A stretch of DNA of 64,000 nucleotides, taken from Stercorarius parasiticus (taxonomy: Eukaryota > Chordata > Aves > Charadriiformes > Stercorariidae). The position numbers and the translations under genes are program-made. The notes under the pieces were generated by a model. That model was not told the DNA's origin. It did not search any database and worked only from the letters and a program-made list of their open reading frames with translations. Of this stretch, positions 10,801-22,400 are shown piece by piece (the first letter of the stretch is position 1; the number at the start of each line of letters is the position of its first letter). The stretch covers positions 1,370,869 to 1,434,868 of the forward strand of contig VWZL01000430.1 of the NCBI GenBank assembly GCA_013396915.1, read 5' to 3'.

Positions 10801-13800
10801 TTCTGTAGCTTCACAACAGCCCTACGATCATTGATGTCACCCAAAATTTGAGTGTTTACAATTTGCTGTGAGATAATACCAGGCTCAAGGTCCCCCTACC
10901 CACAGACCAAGGGCAAAACCAAATCATAACAGTCTTTAAAAGAGAAGGATGGTGAAGAGTTAAATCTTCTAGAGAAAGGGATGCAGCAAGAACTTTCTCA
11001 AGGTTTTCCAGCCTGTGCGCATGGTGAGAAAGTTTGACAAGATCTTAACAACTAACAGAGTTTCATTCCGGAGCTTGGGAAACTTTCTCAGCACATGAAG
11101 GCTGAAGACAGGACAGGATGTCACACCAGTCCCTTCAGGATTACAGGGGAAATAAAAATACACACGTGGATATTGTGCTGGCTGGAAAAAAAAAAACAAC
11201 ACACAAACCAAAACAAAAAAAACCCCACACAACCAAACCTCACTCTCGCCCTTTTGTGGGCTTCTAACAGCCAAACTGCTCACACCAAAAGACAAAAAGT
11301 ACTTTCGGTGCAGTACTGCAAGCACCACAGCATAAGCACACACCAAACTGCAAATACCGCAGGGAGCAAGCCAGTGACAGAAGAGTTTTAACATTTTCTG
11401 TAGCAGGAGGGAGTGCTGCTGTGAAATCATTCTGCACAAGCAGCATCCTTCTATTAGACCACAGATTTCTTTAAATTCCAGCACCTTGGTACTGGGAGAC
11501 GAGCACTCTGCTGCTTACCAGTAGCTTCACCATTGTGCAAGCAGGAGCATTTCTCTAGTTTAGGTATGGGAGAGGGCAGCGCCAAGGCAAAGGCCAGATT
11601 TCTGCCTCCAGCAACATCAGCAAAGCCCTGCCGCACCCAGAGCTTCAAACTGGTCTCCAGAACCAATGGCTGCTGATGGATGAAGCTCAGCTCAGCTCTC
11701 AGGCACACCCAGGCACTCCCCCAAAACTGCAAACACTGCATTTGAGTAAACATTTTGAGTGGATTTTGCCCAAGCAGACTCTCAGCATAAAGATGCAGAG
11801 GGTCAACAAGTATGAAGACCTGCACATTACAGTTCCTTGCACATCCTGTCCAATTTACGTAATGAAAACAGAACAAACTTCCTTCAAAATCTCTCATCTA
11901 CAAAACCCGTGTTGGGAGCTGGCATGCAGAAGAGCAACAGGCTGGGCTAGATCCTGATAGTGCTGGTTCTCCTCCTTTATTTTTAAAAAGCTGACACTAA
12001 GAGGGGACCACATTAGCACACCAGGCTCCCTCCTGTCCTTTGTAAGGAAAGTTGCTCGAGGCTACGCTTTAAGAACGTTACAACAGTTCATTCCTTCTAA
12101 AAGTATTTGATTTTTGAGATAAGAGGGGAGTGTCCAGAACTCTCCAAGAAGTTTAAGTATTTTTCACCAGACCCTTTTCTGGCATTATGGTCTCATTTGG
12201 AGACTTTACGTCTGTCCTTGGGAAAAATTAGAATGGATTTCCAGATGTGTGTCTTTCTGCATCTCCAGAGAGGTGCTAGTATTCCTTCTAGGGGTTTTTA
12301 ATTCTTAAAAAGAAAAAAAAAAGTTAAATTCCACACAAGATTCATTACATAAATCTAAAAGGTATTATTGTATCCCTTGTTTGAGGACCAGTCGGAATTA
12401 ATCTGATGAGCGGAATCCAGTCTATGGTCATTAAATAGATACAGTGAAGTTCAGAAAAGCACAGACAAGGACAGTAAGAGAACAACACAGTGCGTGAAGA
12501 GCTGTGCCCTAAGCTAATGCTATTTAAGAACTAGTAAAACAAGTACCAGCTACAAGTGAGGATGGATTAAGGCTTGATGAACTACAGGTCACTGAACAAA
12601 CAGCAATTAAGAAGGTGTGGTTTTTACATGAAGAGACAACATCTGCAAGCATGGAAATCTTCTACACGGAGGGAGAAAGAGCAGCAAAGTCTGCCAAAAA
12701 AGCCATCACATTTACTATGCGATTCCATTGACTGCCACAAAACTACCACAGGGATAAGGAAGTATCTGAGCAGAATATGGGATGCTTTTGTGGAATTCAA
12801 ATTAAAGGGGTTACTCGCAGTGTCAAAACAGCAGATCTCTTCTTGAAAGACAGACAGGAGAGAAAATTCCAAAGGGTCCGTTTCTTCTCAGCACGCCTCC
12901 CTCCCACACAGGCTCAGAACAGGCACACCGCTGCGTTCCCATAGGAGCTGCTTCACCCTGCGACCCAAGGAGTAAAAGCAAAAGGGACGCAGCCCTGTGC
13001 CTGCGCAGCTGCCAGCAACTCCTCGGATGATCCCTGGTCCCGCACAGTACCACAACAGCAGCATCCCTGCTTCTCCCTCAAGTCGCTGATTTTCTCAGGG
13101 ATGACGGGAGGCAGGACAGTGCTCTCATGTGCAGAGCACTAATAGGGGGATCTGTCACTAGAAAGACTTGTGCCCTTGGTCACAATAGAAGCCTGGGCTA
13201 GTGCAGAGACTCGAAGCCTCCAGCTTCCTCTAAATCCTGTAAACGCTGCGGGGCTCAGGCAGGAGGGAAGTGAGGAACCATTGGGAAGGAAAGCTGAGAA
13301 AAAAGGGAGCAAGGACCCTGGCTTATTCCTGTAAGGAGAGGAGTCTCTGGGGGGAGTGAAGAGCACATGCAGACTGCAAGGAAGCATCAGATCAAGGAAA
13401 GAGAAAATGTTGATCATGAGCAACCAAAAACGTTAATACCATTGCTATGACACCAAACAGATGCTTGGTAGACAGCAGTTCCCTATATATTTAAAAATAT
13501 AAGCTCTACATTTATGTTCCAAACATCAGATGGGATGGGGTGAGCAAGGCAATCATTACTAGGTAGACTGAGCTATTTCTACTTTGTGCAAATCCCCCTG
13601 GGGCTCCAGGCAAGCGGGGAAGCACATGGTGGCTCCCAGACAAGATCACAGCAGGCACTTGTAGACAACAAGGGAGCTATTCATTTCGAGGATCCCACAT
13701 CCTGCCTCCAAAAAGCTCAAAGTTTCATTTTCCAGCACTGGAAAACATCTGAAAACTTTTGATCTCCTCCTTGAGCAGGGAGGAAGATCAAAGGAACAAG

Positions 13801-16800
13801 CAAGATTTAAAGGAAGGCTGTTAATCCACAGACCCAAAAAAATTAGTAACAAATTCAGGACAGTGACCCACATATCCTGTAGTCTCAGCAGGGCAAGACT
13901 CCATAGGGATTCCCCACCCCGTCGATGGGCACTGATATGATAACGAGCTAATTGCACACCTCTTAGTGTTAATTTTTCCCCACAGCATTTAAATAACAGT
14001 TACACAAGCCTTTACCAGACAAACCATCCTCACTGCTAGAGGGAAGAGAACCCAAGGCAGGAGAAGCCAGCCCTGCAGGGCTGTTACTGACGGCCTCTCA
14101 CATTGCTCCGTGGCAAGAGAGAAGCCCCACACCTGAAGTCCGGAAAGGTCAGAGTCACAGTTAGCCGAGGATCTGAGAGACGGCTCGGTTCAATTGTGTG
14201 CTTCCAAGATCAGAATAGAAAGAAGAGTATGTGTATTTTCTATTGCAGCATAACAACACTTGGCAGACAAGTCCAAGATATTCTTGAGTGAGAGCCTACG
14301 TAATGGGGAAGCAAAGCACAGCACATCTCAGGATTGGACCAGGCAACAGGATCTACAGCCAAGAGAGATCCTGTTCCCGCTGCTGGATCAGCTATCCAGA
14401 GCACTACTGGGCAAGCAAGAGCTGCAGATTAGACACCAAATTAACACCAACTTCATTTTGTACTGACTGTAGGGCAGAAGCAATTATGCCACAGGGCAGA
14501 GACCGACACAAGGAAAGTCACAACACACCTGGCTCTTCCACTGTAGTGCAGTCGCCACCTACAAACCCACAAACAGCCCCAGCTACTCCTCTCTTACTCA
14601 AATAAGAGTGCATCGAAGCGTCATAAACCAAACTACCAGTGAAAAATGTGACTGGAAGCCAGACTTCAGCTACCAGTGTTGCTCTGGACTGCTCCGAGTG
14701 CTGCAATGAAGCCAGACTCCTCCATTCCCTGCCACCAGCACCCACAGTCTCTCCTACTAGCACTAGTACTGCTGCAACTCCCCAGTGAGCCTGGGAGAAC
14801 TAAGCCCTCAGAAGTCGGTTCTCACTATGCTAACACTGTCCTTGTCCCTCTCCTGTAAAAAGGAAATCCACCACCTCTCCTGCCTGTTGCCCCTCTACAG
14901 GGATACAGACAGGCCACAGAGCTGGAAAGAGAAAGAAAAATAAAAAGAAAAAAAGAAAAAAAAAAGGGGCTTTGAAAGTGTAATCAAAGTTGGACTCCAG
15001 TTGCAAAGGGGCTGATTAAACAGTTTATTTACTGAAGTCTAGAATTGGAATACTCATTACTGTATAAACAGACTGACCACCAAACGCACCCATTTTGGAT
15101 TCAGGTCTCCCCCACATTTGATAGCTGCATGCTCTGAAGCCAGAGTTCAAACACTGGACAGAAGAGGTCTCTTATCTCTTGACATTTTCACATAGACAAA
15201 AATTGCTTTAGGGCCTGGAAACAGAGTATGGTCCCTGTGCAAATACAACCAGCGATTTTCCCCTGCCATGTGCAGATAAGCCTAGTTCACATTGCACTGG
15301 CTGGGTCAGGATACCCCCTGTAGCAAGGCAGCAGGGCATTTAGTTTAGATGAAAGTTGTTAGGGCAAGAACAGCAAGAAGGGCGAGGAAACAGGGTTATT
15401 GGCAAGAACAACAGACATTCAGGAAACTGAAGCAATTTCTGTAGAGCCTCACAAAGCCCGGGAAAAAAAAAAAAAGAACAAAACAAACCAACCACACTTT
15501 TCTCACTGCAAGGAATATCTTTTGATATCGTGCATTATAGCACAAAACCATCTTAAAAACAGTTTAACAAGAATACAGGGAGAAAGTGTACGAATTACTA
15601 AAAAGTCTGCAGAGGAGATTCCTGGGTTTCCTACAGAGCCTGCACAAAATTGAGCCACTTTCTCAGCCCAGAACCAGCTACTCATAACCACGTTGCTGTA
15701 GTAAATCACAGATATAACTATACAGAACAAGTTATCTGGCTCACTTTCCCAGGCTAGCAGTAGGGCACCTCGTACCTTTTTCCTTTTTTTTGAAGAATCA
15801 TCAGCCAGGCCGGTCTTTTTATCTCTTTCATGTCCTGCTGCTGCCACCTCCTCTTCCTCCTCTTCTGGAATGAGGCTATATTTGGTACCTCCAGGCTGCA
15901 CGAAACACTCCTTGGCAAAATGACCTGTAAAATAGTGTTTCAAGGAGCAATCCACCCACCCGCTTTTTTTTTTTTTTAAAAACAACAGCATTTCATACAC
16001 ATGAAGTGCCTCAATGATCTTTTTATTATTAGTTACAATAAGAGAATCTACACTGTACATTTTTGCCCTAGCATTTCAGCTAGTTTAACGTGCCCTGATT
16101 AAACAAGCCAGGTGCGCAAATGCAACCCAGGGCATTCTGGAAAGATTAGTCAGGCAAAAACTAAGACACACGTGTCTGAACAGGGCAACTGGTAGAAACG
16201 TGTCTGCACAAGGGCTTAAAAAGCATGGAGAAATGTATGGGAAAAGGAGTAAATTGGTGTGATAGGCACCTGGTAAATGAGATCAAAACCACAAATATAG
16301 AGGAAATCAGCTCACTCTGGTTCTACCCTTTCTGCTCTGGAGACATCAAAGCTGACCCACTAACAGTGGTAGTGGAAACTGCAGAGAGATAGCATCTGCC
16401 TGCCCGTTAGGAGTAGACATCATCATTAAGAAATAGACTGGAAATACGCAGAATCCAGCTTAAACCTTTGGGGGTTGTTTAAAATGGTATTTTAAAGATA
16501 GTTATCTACCAATACAGAGAACCATATTCATTACTAACCTTCTCCAGAATAGCATTAACTCCAGTTTAACTATTTACTGTATAGCTAAATAACATAAGAC
16601 AAGTAGGGTGCAGCAAAAAGTCCATGTACAAAACACTATGTCTCAGCAACTTGCAAAGAGCTACTGAAAAGGCATCACATAAGCCAACTTCCTACTGCTG
16701 AACTAGGCAAAACACAAACACTTCACAAAAAAAAAAAACCAAAAAAAAACCCCACACGCTTGTTTTCAGCTCTAAGACACTGCTCACAAGCTAACACTGT

Positions 16801-19800
16801 GTTCCCAACAGCTGATCAAGTAATGTAATTTCCACTGATCGTTCTTCAGAATTAAATGATCTGGTGAAGGCATATATTTATTTCTACTGTGTTTACTATT
16901 ATAAGCACACTTTCTGCAAGGTCAAGCTGAACACACACCTTCCCACAGGAGCTGAACATTTTGCTGTTTATGGTGGATATTCATTTTTGTAGGTTGTTAT
17001 ACGTGGTGTGCCCAGGAAGAGAAAATGAGCCTTGAAATAGCACAGAAAGAGCTGCTTCCTTGATGCCACTTCCCTGATGCTGAGTGCATGGGTAACAGAT
17101 ATTCTCTTTGCTCTCACTCATCACTAGTGAGAACACCAAGCCACAAATGTGAATTTATTTGATATGTTCTGGGCATCTCAAGTCTTTTTATTTCCTAAAA
17201 TACAAAACTGCTGGAACAAGACCTCTGCTATAAGACACACTAACACAAATACTGCAAGAAGGGAAGCTGTACTGGACCTGTACTCAGGAGGAAAGATCTT
17301 TACAGGAAGCTCAAAGGGATGCGATTTTAAGAAACAAACCTTTATAAAAGGAGATCAGTTAAGTGCTTCCATTTCCTAACAAGCGATAGAAAACGTAATT
17401 CTCCTCTAAAAGAGACACGTGGAAGCAAAATTCAGTCCTTATACACAGCCATGAGACAGATGTCCGTACAATCCTGCCTTCAGGTCACTACCCAGTTAGA
17501 ACAAGGCTACATCAAAAGAACAAGACAACGCTGCATGAACGTACCTTTGCAACCACATTTCTTGCACACGGTGTTCAAGACAGCTTCAAGCGTGATCTTC
17601 TGACTCGTGTAGTCTCTGAACATGCGTTTTTTCCTCTCATCCTGACTGGAAAGAGAAGGACAGTTCCATTTTCAATCCACTCGCATCTTTAACCCTGTAT
17701 ATTTATACGGACAGAACCTAAACACAAGTTTTTTTCAAATGTTGCTCTAAAAATACCACTTAATTAGCTAAACCAAAGAATGGAGCTGACAAACTGCTCA
17801 TTAGAATAAACCACATCATTAACAGCGTATTATCTGCCATTTCTACTTTTGAGATTAACTGAGCATTGCCTACACAAAGCAGATGAATGCGGGGAGCTGC
17901 ACTTCACAGAATCACTTACACCCTTTATACTAATATCTGCATTTTGTACATGATTACACGCACATATATACACTTGCCCAATATGAAAATAAAGCAATTT
18001 TATTTGACCTGCAAGAGATATTAAAAAAAAAAAAGTAGGCAAAGAAGCTCTGCAACATCCAAGCAGTTAAGATTTGATTTTGTAGTACGTGAAAGTAAGA
18101 CAAATCTCAGCTGGAATGAACAGTCCCTCCAGCACAAGCACACGGCCATCAGAGCGCAGCAATGAAAATCCTGCTGCAGTGTGAAGGGCTGGAACTCCCT
18201 GCAGTCCTCCACCAGCTCCTGCCTGCCTCTCAGCAGCATAATCAAGGAAGTGCCTTTAATCGACCCTCAAGCCAGCCTGTGCATCAGTGGGGGGCTCTGA
18301 GCCCCCCTCACCCTCCAAAGGAGGGGGGACCTGGGGAATAAGTATGGCAGGAAAGCCAGGAACGCAAGGCAGGGAAAGGCAGGCAGTAGCAACCTGTCTG
18401 ATCTGTTCTATTCTGCTCAGTAGATTTACCTACTCAAGAGAAACATTGTTGGGATCGAGGTCTTTTCCTGTGCCTTGGTTCACAACCTTCATGGAGAGGG
18501 AAAGCTTCAGTTTGTTGTCTTTCATCTGAAAGAGAACGGTATGGAACGAGCAGAATAAATGACAATGATGTTCATCAACACACCGTGCCTGGAGGCCCAT
18601 AGAGAAGGAAGGAAATTGTCAGCTAGCGAAGAGCAGCACTACAAAAGACACTACATGCTTTTCTTCTACTATTTCATAGCTGAATTTACATTTCAGAGTA
18701 TTCTAGCTCATAAATAGCCTCTGTTAAGCAGTATGTCAGTAATAAGACACGATCAAACTATAGGTCTGTTCAGGTCAATATTCTGCTTTCAATATGACCA
18801 AACCCAAGTACATGTTTGGAAGCCTGGCTGTAACTCTGAAGTCATCCACCCCCAAGGCAGTTCCCTACACCAGTACTTTGGCCAACTTGCATCCTAAAAA
18901 ATAAAACTTTATATCCTTTTTCTCATTTCGATCCCCTTAGGAGACTAAAAGTGTTTTAAGTATCTCTGTTAGGGCCTTACTCTTTTGTGAATCCCAGGAA
19001 GTCCTTGATTGCCACATTATCACTTTAGAAGCAAAAGCAAAAGTTGAATGTTTGGGAGGTTTTTTAAGCCTTTTTTTCAACTTTCTGCATTTTCACCAGT
19101 GTTGCTATTGAAGGGGTTTGCTATTGAAGGCATTTTGTCTGTTTATGACACCTATGCAGTTATTTGCAGGCAATCTAACAATGAACTGTTCTGCTGTCCA
19201 CCTTTCCAACACTCTTCTGCCCCTTGTCTCTAAAGCAAGGAAGCCAACAACTGCGTTCCAGATAAAGAAAACAGTGGCTTAATAAAAATTTATTAAAAAA
19301 AAAAACCACACCACAAAATTTTAAAAAGCACACCACAGATGGCTAAAAAGAAGCTGTAAAGTCTTTCATACAGTTTTTCTACACTGCGTAAATAAGACGA
19401 AGTTTCTCAATCCATTTCCCTTATCTCACAGAAAATGAATCCTTGTTTTGTACGCCAACCCAATTATCTTCTTCCAAAAAAAATGCAAAGCATTTATGGC
19501 CAAGTCCTGTGTAACTTTGAACTGAATGCTTCCACCTTGATCCCAGCAAAATACAGTCAGCTTGCTTTACTTCCACGGGTCACCAAAGCAAGTATTCAGG
19601 TTTTGTTCCAAGTAATCTTTAAATACAGACGATATACCTATTGTCACATTTTCTGCAGAAGAAAAAGCAATGTACCTTGTAGAGGGGGGAAAAAAGTAAT
19701 GTATAATGCTCTTACGTCAAAACAAACAAAAAGCCTCTGTATTTTCTCTTGGGCTTAATTCACTGCCACTGATACTTTTTAGAAAAGAAACGAACAAACA

Positions 19801-22400
19801 TAAATCTCAGCTTCTTCTAAGAATGCACCTGTCTCTCAAAACAGTTAATGAACTGTGTTTATATCAGTTCTTATTTTTGGAGCGTCTCAAATTGCTCATT
19901 TAGCCACCAAATCACACAGTTACAGTGATACAGCTGCGAAGGGGAGCACAGGGGAAGAAAGGGAAGCATTCTGTTGCTTTTAAGCCAAAAGCTTTTATGA
20001 ACTCCCTTTTTCTGAACTGCATTGTTGCAAGTCAGAGAAGCTGTGTGCCCAAAGTCACGTCTGGAGGTACAGAGAATTCACCCGTCTGTAAAACAGAGCT
20101 CATCAAACCCCGAAAAAGCGACAGGAACACACAGCCTCTGTTTGAAGAAGCTCTCAGTGGTTTTGCAATATATTTTATCTACACAGCACTAAAACGAGAA
20201 TTAACATTACCTCTTTTCCGATAACCTTCACCCATACTTTGTCTCCAACGTCTACTATCTCTGAGGGTTTATCCACGCGGCAGGCGGACATGTGAGTCTT
20301 ATGGACAAGGCCTGGTCAAGGGTTTAGAAGAGAAGAAAGGGAAAAAATACAGACAAAGCTTCACTGAATTTCAGTTTTGCCCTATAGGACAGCAGTCTCC
20401 AGAGTGGGATGGATGCGAGACTATCCTTTGGGGTGTGGGAAGAAACTATTTTTATACCATTAATAAATAAATAAATAAAATTTAATAGTGCTTATTTCAT
20501 CTTTAGCTCACCTCTTTTTAATTTCTGTTTAGGAATATGTTTTATAATGTACATAACATTAGGACAGTAGTACATGTCTATAATTTATAAAAAAATACAC
20601 ACACATTGTGGGGTGCGTGTTCAAAAATTTTTGTAACTGATAGGGTTAACTGATTTTAACTGACCGTGCACTGGGGGTGCACAATTGAAAACGTTTGAAG
20701 ACCACTGCTGTGGGAGACAGGGAACACATTCAGCAGTTGCCCTAAGCAAAACTAACCATTTCTTTCCTCCAGTACATCATGCAGGTGAGAATCAACCAGT
20801 TGCATCAATCTAACATATAAAAGTTCATGAAGATTTGCTCCAAATTAACTCAGAGAAGCAGGCCCCCAAAGCATTATCTTTTTATGCAAAATATCAGATG
20901 CCCACAAGGAAAACCATAGTAGGCACTAACACCTCTCCCTTCCTGCCTGTCCTCTGAGGCCACCCCAAGCACTAGAGAATAAAGAGTCCATTTCATGCAT
21001 CAGCAACACAATACTTTGCTGGCAAAGTTGAAAGCATGAAACACCAAGGCTGCCCTGATCTCCTGTAATTGCAGGGTGACACAACCCCAAGACTGTATTT
21101 TTAATTTGCACAAATGACACGTGGGCTACAGGGTTACATAAGGGAGGATAAATATGGAAACACACCTTGCTGTTCAAGCTCATATTTCAGGGCGCGTTTT
21201 GTGTCTCAAAGCGACTTCCCTCCAGCAGCCATGCATCTGTCCACAAACTTTTATTAGAACTGGCACTACAGTGACTGGGCGCTTTAAGGGGAGAGCGGAG
21301 AAGGGGTTATTTGTGGCGTACCAGCATCTGTCAGAACAGCCACCCTACGCTGCTGCTTTTGTAAAATAAGTTAGTTTGACTGCAGGTTTCCCACAAATGT
21401 AGAGAGAGCTTTAAGTCAGCTTTTCTGGTTTATTTTTTTATTTGAGCTTTATTTCTATCGGTCATAAAAGAATTAAGTTGGACAAATCATCTAACTCTAG
21501 AAAGTTTCCATGGCCTTAAAATGATTCTCTAAAATATCCTGAAGCCCTCCGAGCCTTTTTGGTATTCATGTAAGCTTACCATCATATCCTAAATACTTTC
21601 CGAGAACCTCAATTTCTTCCTAATTTAGAAAATAACCAACTTTTTCTGAGCTTTTTCTAAAAGCTAGCAGGCCTTTAATTCAGAGGATGACTGCTTGGCT
21701 TGAACACACCAACATGAAACAACATCTAAACAAAATAAGATAAACAAACCTTGCTTCCTGCAGCCTGGAATTTTTATAAATGCCCCATATTCCGTCACCG
21801 TAGCAACCTGCAAAGAAAATCAACACACCACCTAAGGAAAAGCCCTTCATAAAACACAGATTAGAATCATGCAACATTTTGGGATGGAAGGGACCTTAAA
21901 GATCATCTAGTTCCACCCCTCTGCCCTGGGCAGGGACACCTCCCACCAGACCAGGTTGCTCAAAGCCCTGTCCAACCTGGCCTTGAACCCCTCCAGGGAT
22001 GGGGCAAGAACATGCACGAAAAGACTACATGGTTCTGCTTTCCTTCAGTTTTAGATTTCAAAGCAGGTCAGACACTGCCATGCTTGATAACTCCAGTGCA
22101 GGTGTGATACGTGTGGTCAGCCAACTGCTTCTACACTACTCAGATAAGCATCTTACATGTATATATATATATCTATACTTATGTACATAAACACACAGAT
22201 ACACAAGTATAGGTGTGCACATATGTGGAACAGAACTGTCAGTTACCCAAACTGCCACTGAACTAAGCCGTGCCTAAAACAACAATATAAAGAGGTAAAG
22301 CAGCACGCCGCAGACCATACACCTGTGGGGGCAGGCCGCAGGCAGCAGCCCCACACACCTCTCCCTGGAAGATGGCGTAGAGCTCAGGCAGCACCTCCAT
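4672..22400 (-). CDS. ZCCHC17: ZCCHC17 (pNO40/PS1D), S1 and CCHC zinc-knuckle nucleolar protein, complete CDS
   Basis: RNA-binding nucleolar protein linked to the 60S ribosomal subunit and to splicing. Seven coding exons on the minus strand, in transcript order: 22400-22359, 21807-21750, 20311-20211, 18525-18434, 17645-17545, 15924-15776 and 4851-4672. All have AG/GT borders, and they sum to 723 nt (240 residues plus TGA). Residues about 8-90 form the S1 RNA-binding domain ([34 protein letters not shown]). Residues 125-138 form a C-x2-C-x4-H-x4-C zinc knuckle split across two exons. An acidic E6 stretch follows, then a Lys-rich/Ser-Asp nuclear tail (182-240). Human ZCCHC17 is 241 residues. 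The start at [14 protein letters not shown] is the conserved Met (human MENLPALYTIFQGE). An in-frame upstream ATG at 22484 would add 28 residues. The gene is divergent from SNRNP40 and convergent with FABP3, as in human. Confidence 0.97.
6568..7065 (-). mobile_element. CR1 LINE fragment, 5'-truncated
   Basis: On the plus strand it begins with the reverse complement of a CR1 3' end (AGAATCATAGAATC, then GGTTGGAAAGGACCT). Read on the minus strand, it encodes the C-terminal end of the CR1 reverse-transcriptase [37 protein letters not shown] and [19 protein letters not shown]. That ORF is open for about 430 nt. The insertion is antisense-neutral for the host because it lies deep in an intron. The 5' border is approximate. 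Confidence 0.93.
7675..8494 (+). mobile_element. CR1 LINE copy, 5'-truncated, with uninterrupted ORF2 tail
   Basis: It starts near the CR1 segment [18 protein letters not shown] and runs through [37 protein letters not shown] and the [20 protein letters not shown] tail. It ends TTCCAACCCTGACAATTCCATGATTC. The reading frame has no stop up to the normal ORF2 terminator (TAA at 8410-8412), so this is one of the less decayed copies. It is inserted opposite to ZCCHC17 transcription. The exact 5' truncation point is uncertain. Confidence 0.94.
8693..9078 (+). mobile_element. CR1 LINE 3' fragment (decayed)
   Basis: It runs from AGCCTAGAGAAAAGGAGGCT to a CR1 3' end (GATCTGAAAGGTCCCTTCC then ATTCTACGATTCTATA). 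It resembles the minus-strand copy at 6568-7065 more than the one just upstream, so it is a separate insertion, and frameshifts interrupt its frame. Confidence 0.92.
15776..15924 (-). CDS. ZCCHC17: ZCCHC17 coding exon 6 (second half of zinc knuckle)
   Basis: 149 nt beginning [20 protein letters not shown]. His133 and Cys138 complete the CCHC knuckle. It is followed by a glutamate run and a basic KKRKK end just before GTACGA. Confidence 0.96.
17545..17645 (-). CDS. ZCCHC17: ZCCHC17 coding exon 5 (first half of zinc knuckle)
   Basis: 101 nt encoding [15 protein letters not shown], then [15 protein letters not shown]. The first two zinc ligands are Cys125 and Cys128. Two AG candidates lie four bases apart. 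The upstream one (CCAG) keeps the frame and restores the conserved QDER. Confidence 0.94.
18434..18525 (-). CDS. ZCCHC17: ZCCHC17 coding exon 4
   Basis: 92 nt encoding [18 protein letters not shown] followed by [12 protein letters not shown]. The donor is GTAGGT. The final codon is split GA|T (Asp), joining to Gln-Asp-Glu-Arg in the next exon, equivalent to human EQEERR. Confidence 0.95.
20211..20311 (-). CDS. ZCCHC17: ZCCHC17 coding exon 3 (S1 domain)
   Basis: 101 nt encoding GLVHKTHMS through [15 protein letters not shown], the core and C-terminal strands of the S1 domain. The acceptor is TGACCAG and the donor GTAATG. Confidence 0.96.
20390..20710. mobile_element. Ancient hAT/Charlie-like non-autonomous DNA transposon (candidate)
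   Basis: A 321-bp AT-rich segment in a ZCCHC17 intron starts CAGCAGTCTCCAGAGTGGG and ends CGTTTGAAGACCACTGCTG. The ends are inverted relatives (CAGCAGT at both), and the right end matches the usual hAT-Charlie terminus (GTTTGARAACCACTG). The interior has no coding capacity. I see no intact 8-bp target duplication, which fits great age but keeps this a candidate. Confidence 0.45.
21750..21807 (-). CDS. ZCCHC17: ZCCHC17 coding exon 2 (S1 domain)
   Basis: 58 nt encoding [19 protein letters not shown] plus the first base of a Gly codon. The acceptor is CTTTGCAG and the donor GTTTGT. This is the first beta-hairpin of the S1 fold. Confidence 0.95.
21863..22005 (-). mobile_element. CR1 LINE 3' fragment
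   Basis: It is the reverse complement of a CR1 3' end: AGAATCATGCAACATTTTGG, GGAAGGGACCTTAAAGATCA, then CAAGGCCAGGTTGGACAGGG on the minus strand. About 140 nt long, it stops at the SLEGFKARL region. Confidence 0.9.
22157..22220. repeat. TA/CA microsatellite patch
   Basis: A short run of TATATATATATAT is followed by alternating purine-pyrimidine sequence (ACATAAACACACAGATACAC). It is low complexity, in a ZCCHC17 intron. Confidence 0.7.
22359..22400 (-). CDS. ZCCHC17: ZCCHC17 coding exon 1 (start)
   Basis: It encodes [14 protein letters not shown] in phase 0 and ends before GTGTGTGG. The frame stays open upstream to an ATG at 22482-22484. A TTTACAAG acceptor-like site ends at 22503, so the exon probably carries some 5' UTR. 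Where human has the start MNSG, this bird reads VNSAG (GTG), so the downstream Met is the likelier start. Confidence 0.9.

Larger units (their letters stand above)
4852..15775 (-). other. ZCCHC17: ZCCHC17 last intron (10.9 kb)
   Basis: The longest intron of the gene. It holds three CR1 copies (6568-9078) and A-rich low-complexity tracts near 6304-6350, 11187-11222, 12309-12321 and 14935-14965. The rest, about 9.1-15.7 kb, shows no exon-like or RNA-like signal. It is about AT-neutral, unlike the GC-rich flanks. Confidence 0.75.
15925..22358 (-). other. ZCCHC17: ZCCHC17 upstream introns
   Basis: Five introns at 15925-17544, 17646-18433, 18526-20210, 20312-21749 and 21808-22358. They are AT-rich. 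The only recognisable content is A-runs at about 16727-16750 and 19293-19305, an AT-rich TAAA run (20462-20480), a hAT-like element (20390-20710), a CR1 fragment (21863-22005) and a short TA microsatellite (22157-22173). Confidence 0.7.

Noticed and set aside
21283..21345. CR1-like words (GGGTTATTTGTGGCGTACCAGC)
   Set aside because: Only about 40 nt resemble the CR1 segment encoding VAYQYL, without flanking CR1 sequence. Too weak to call.
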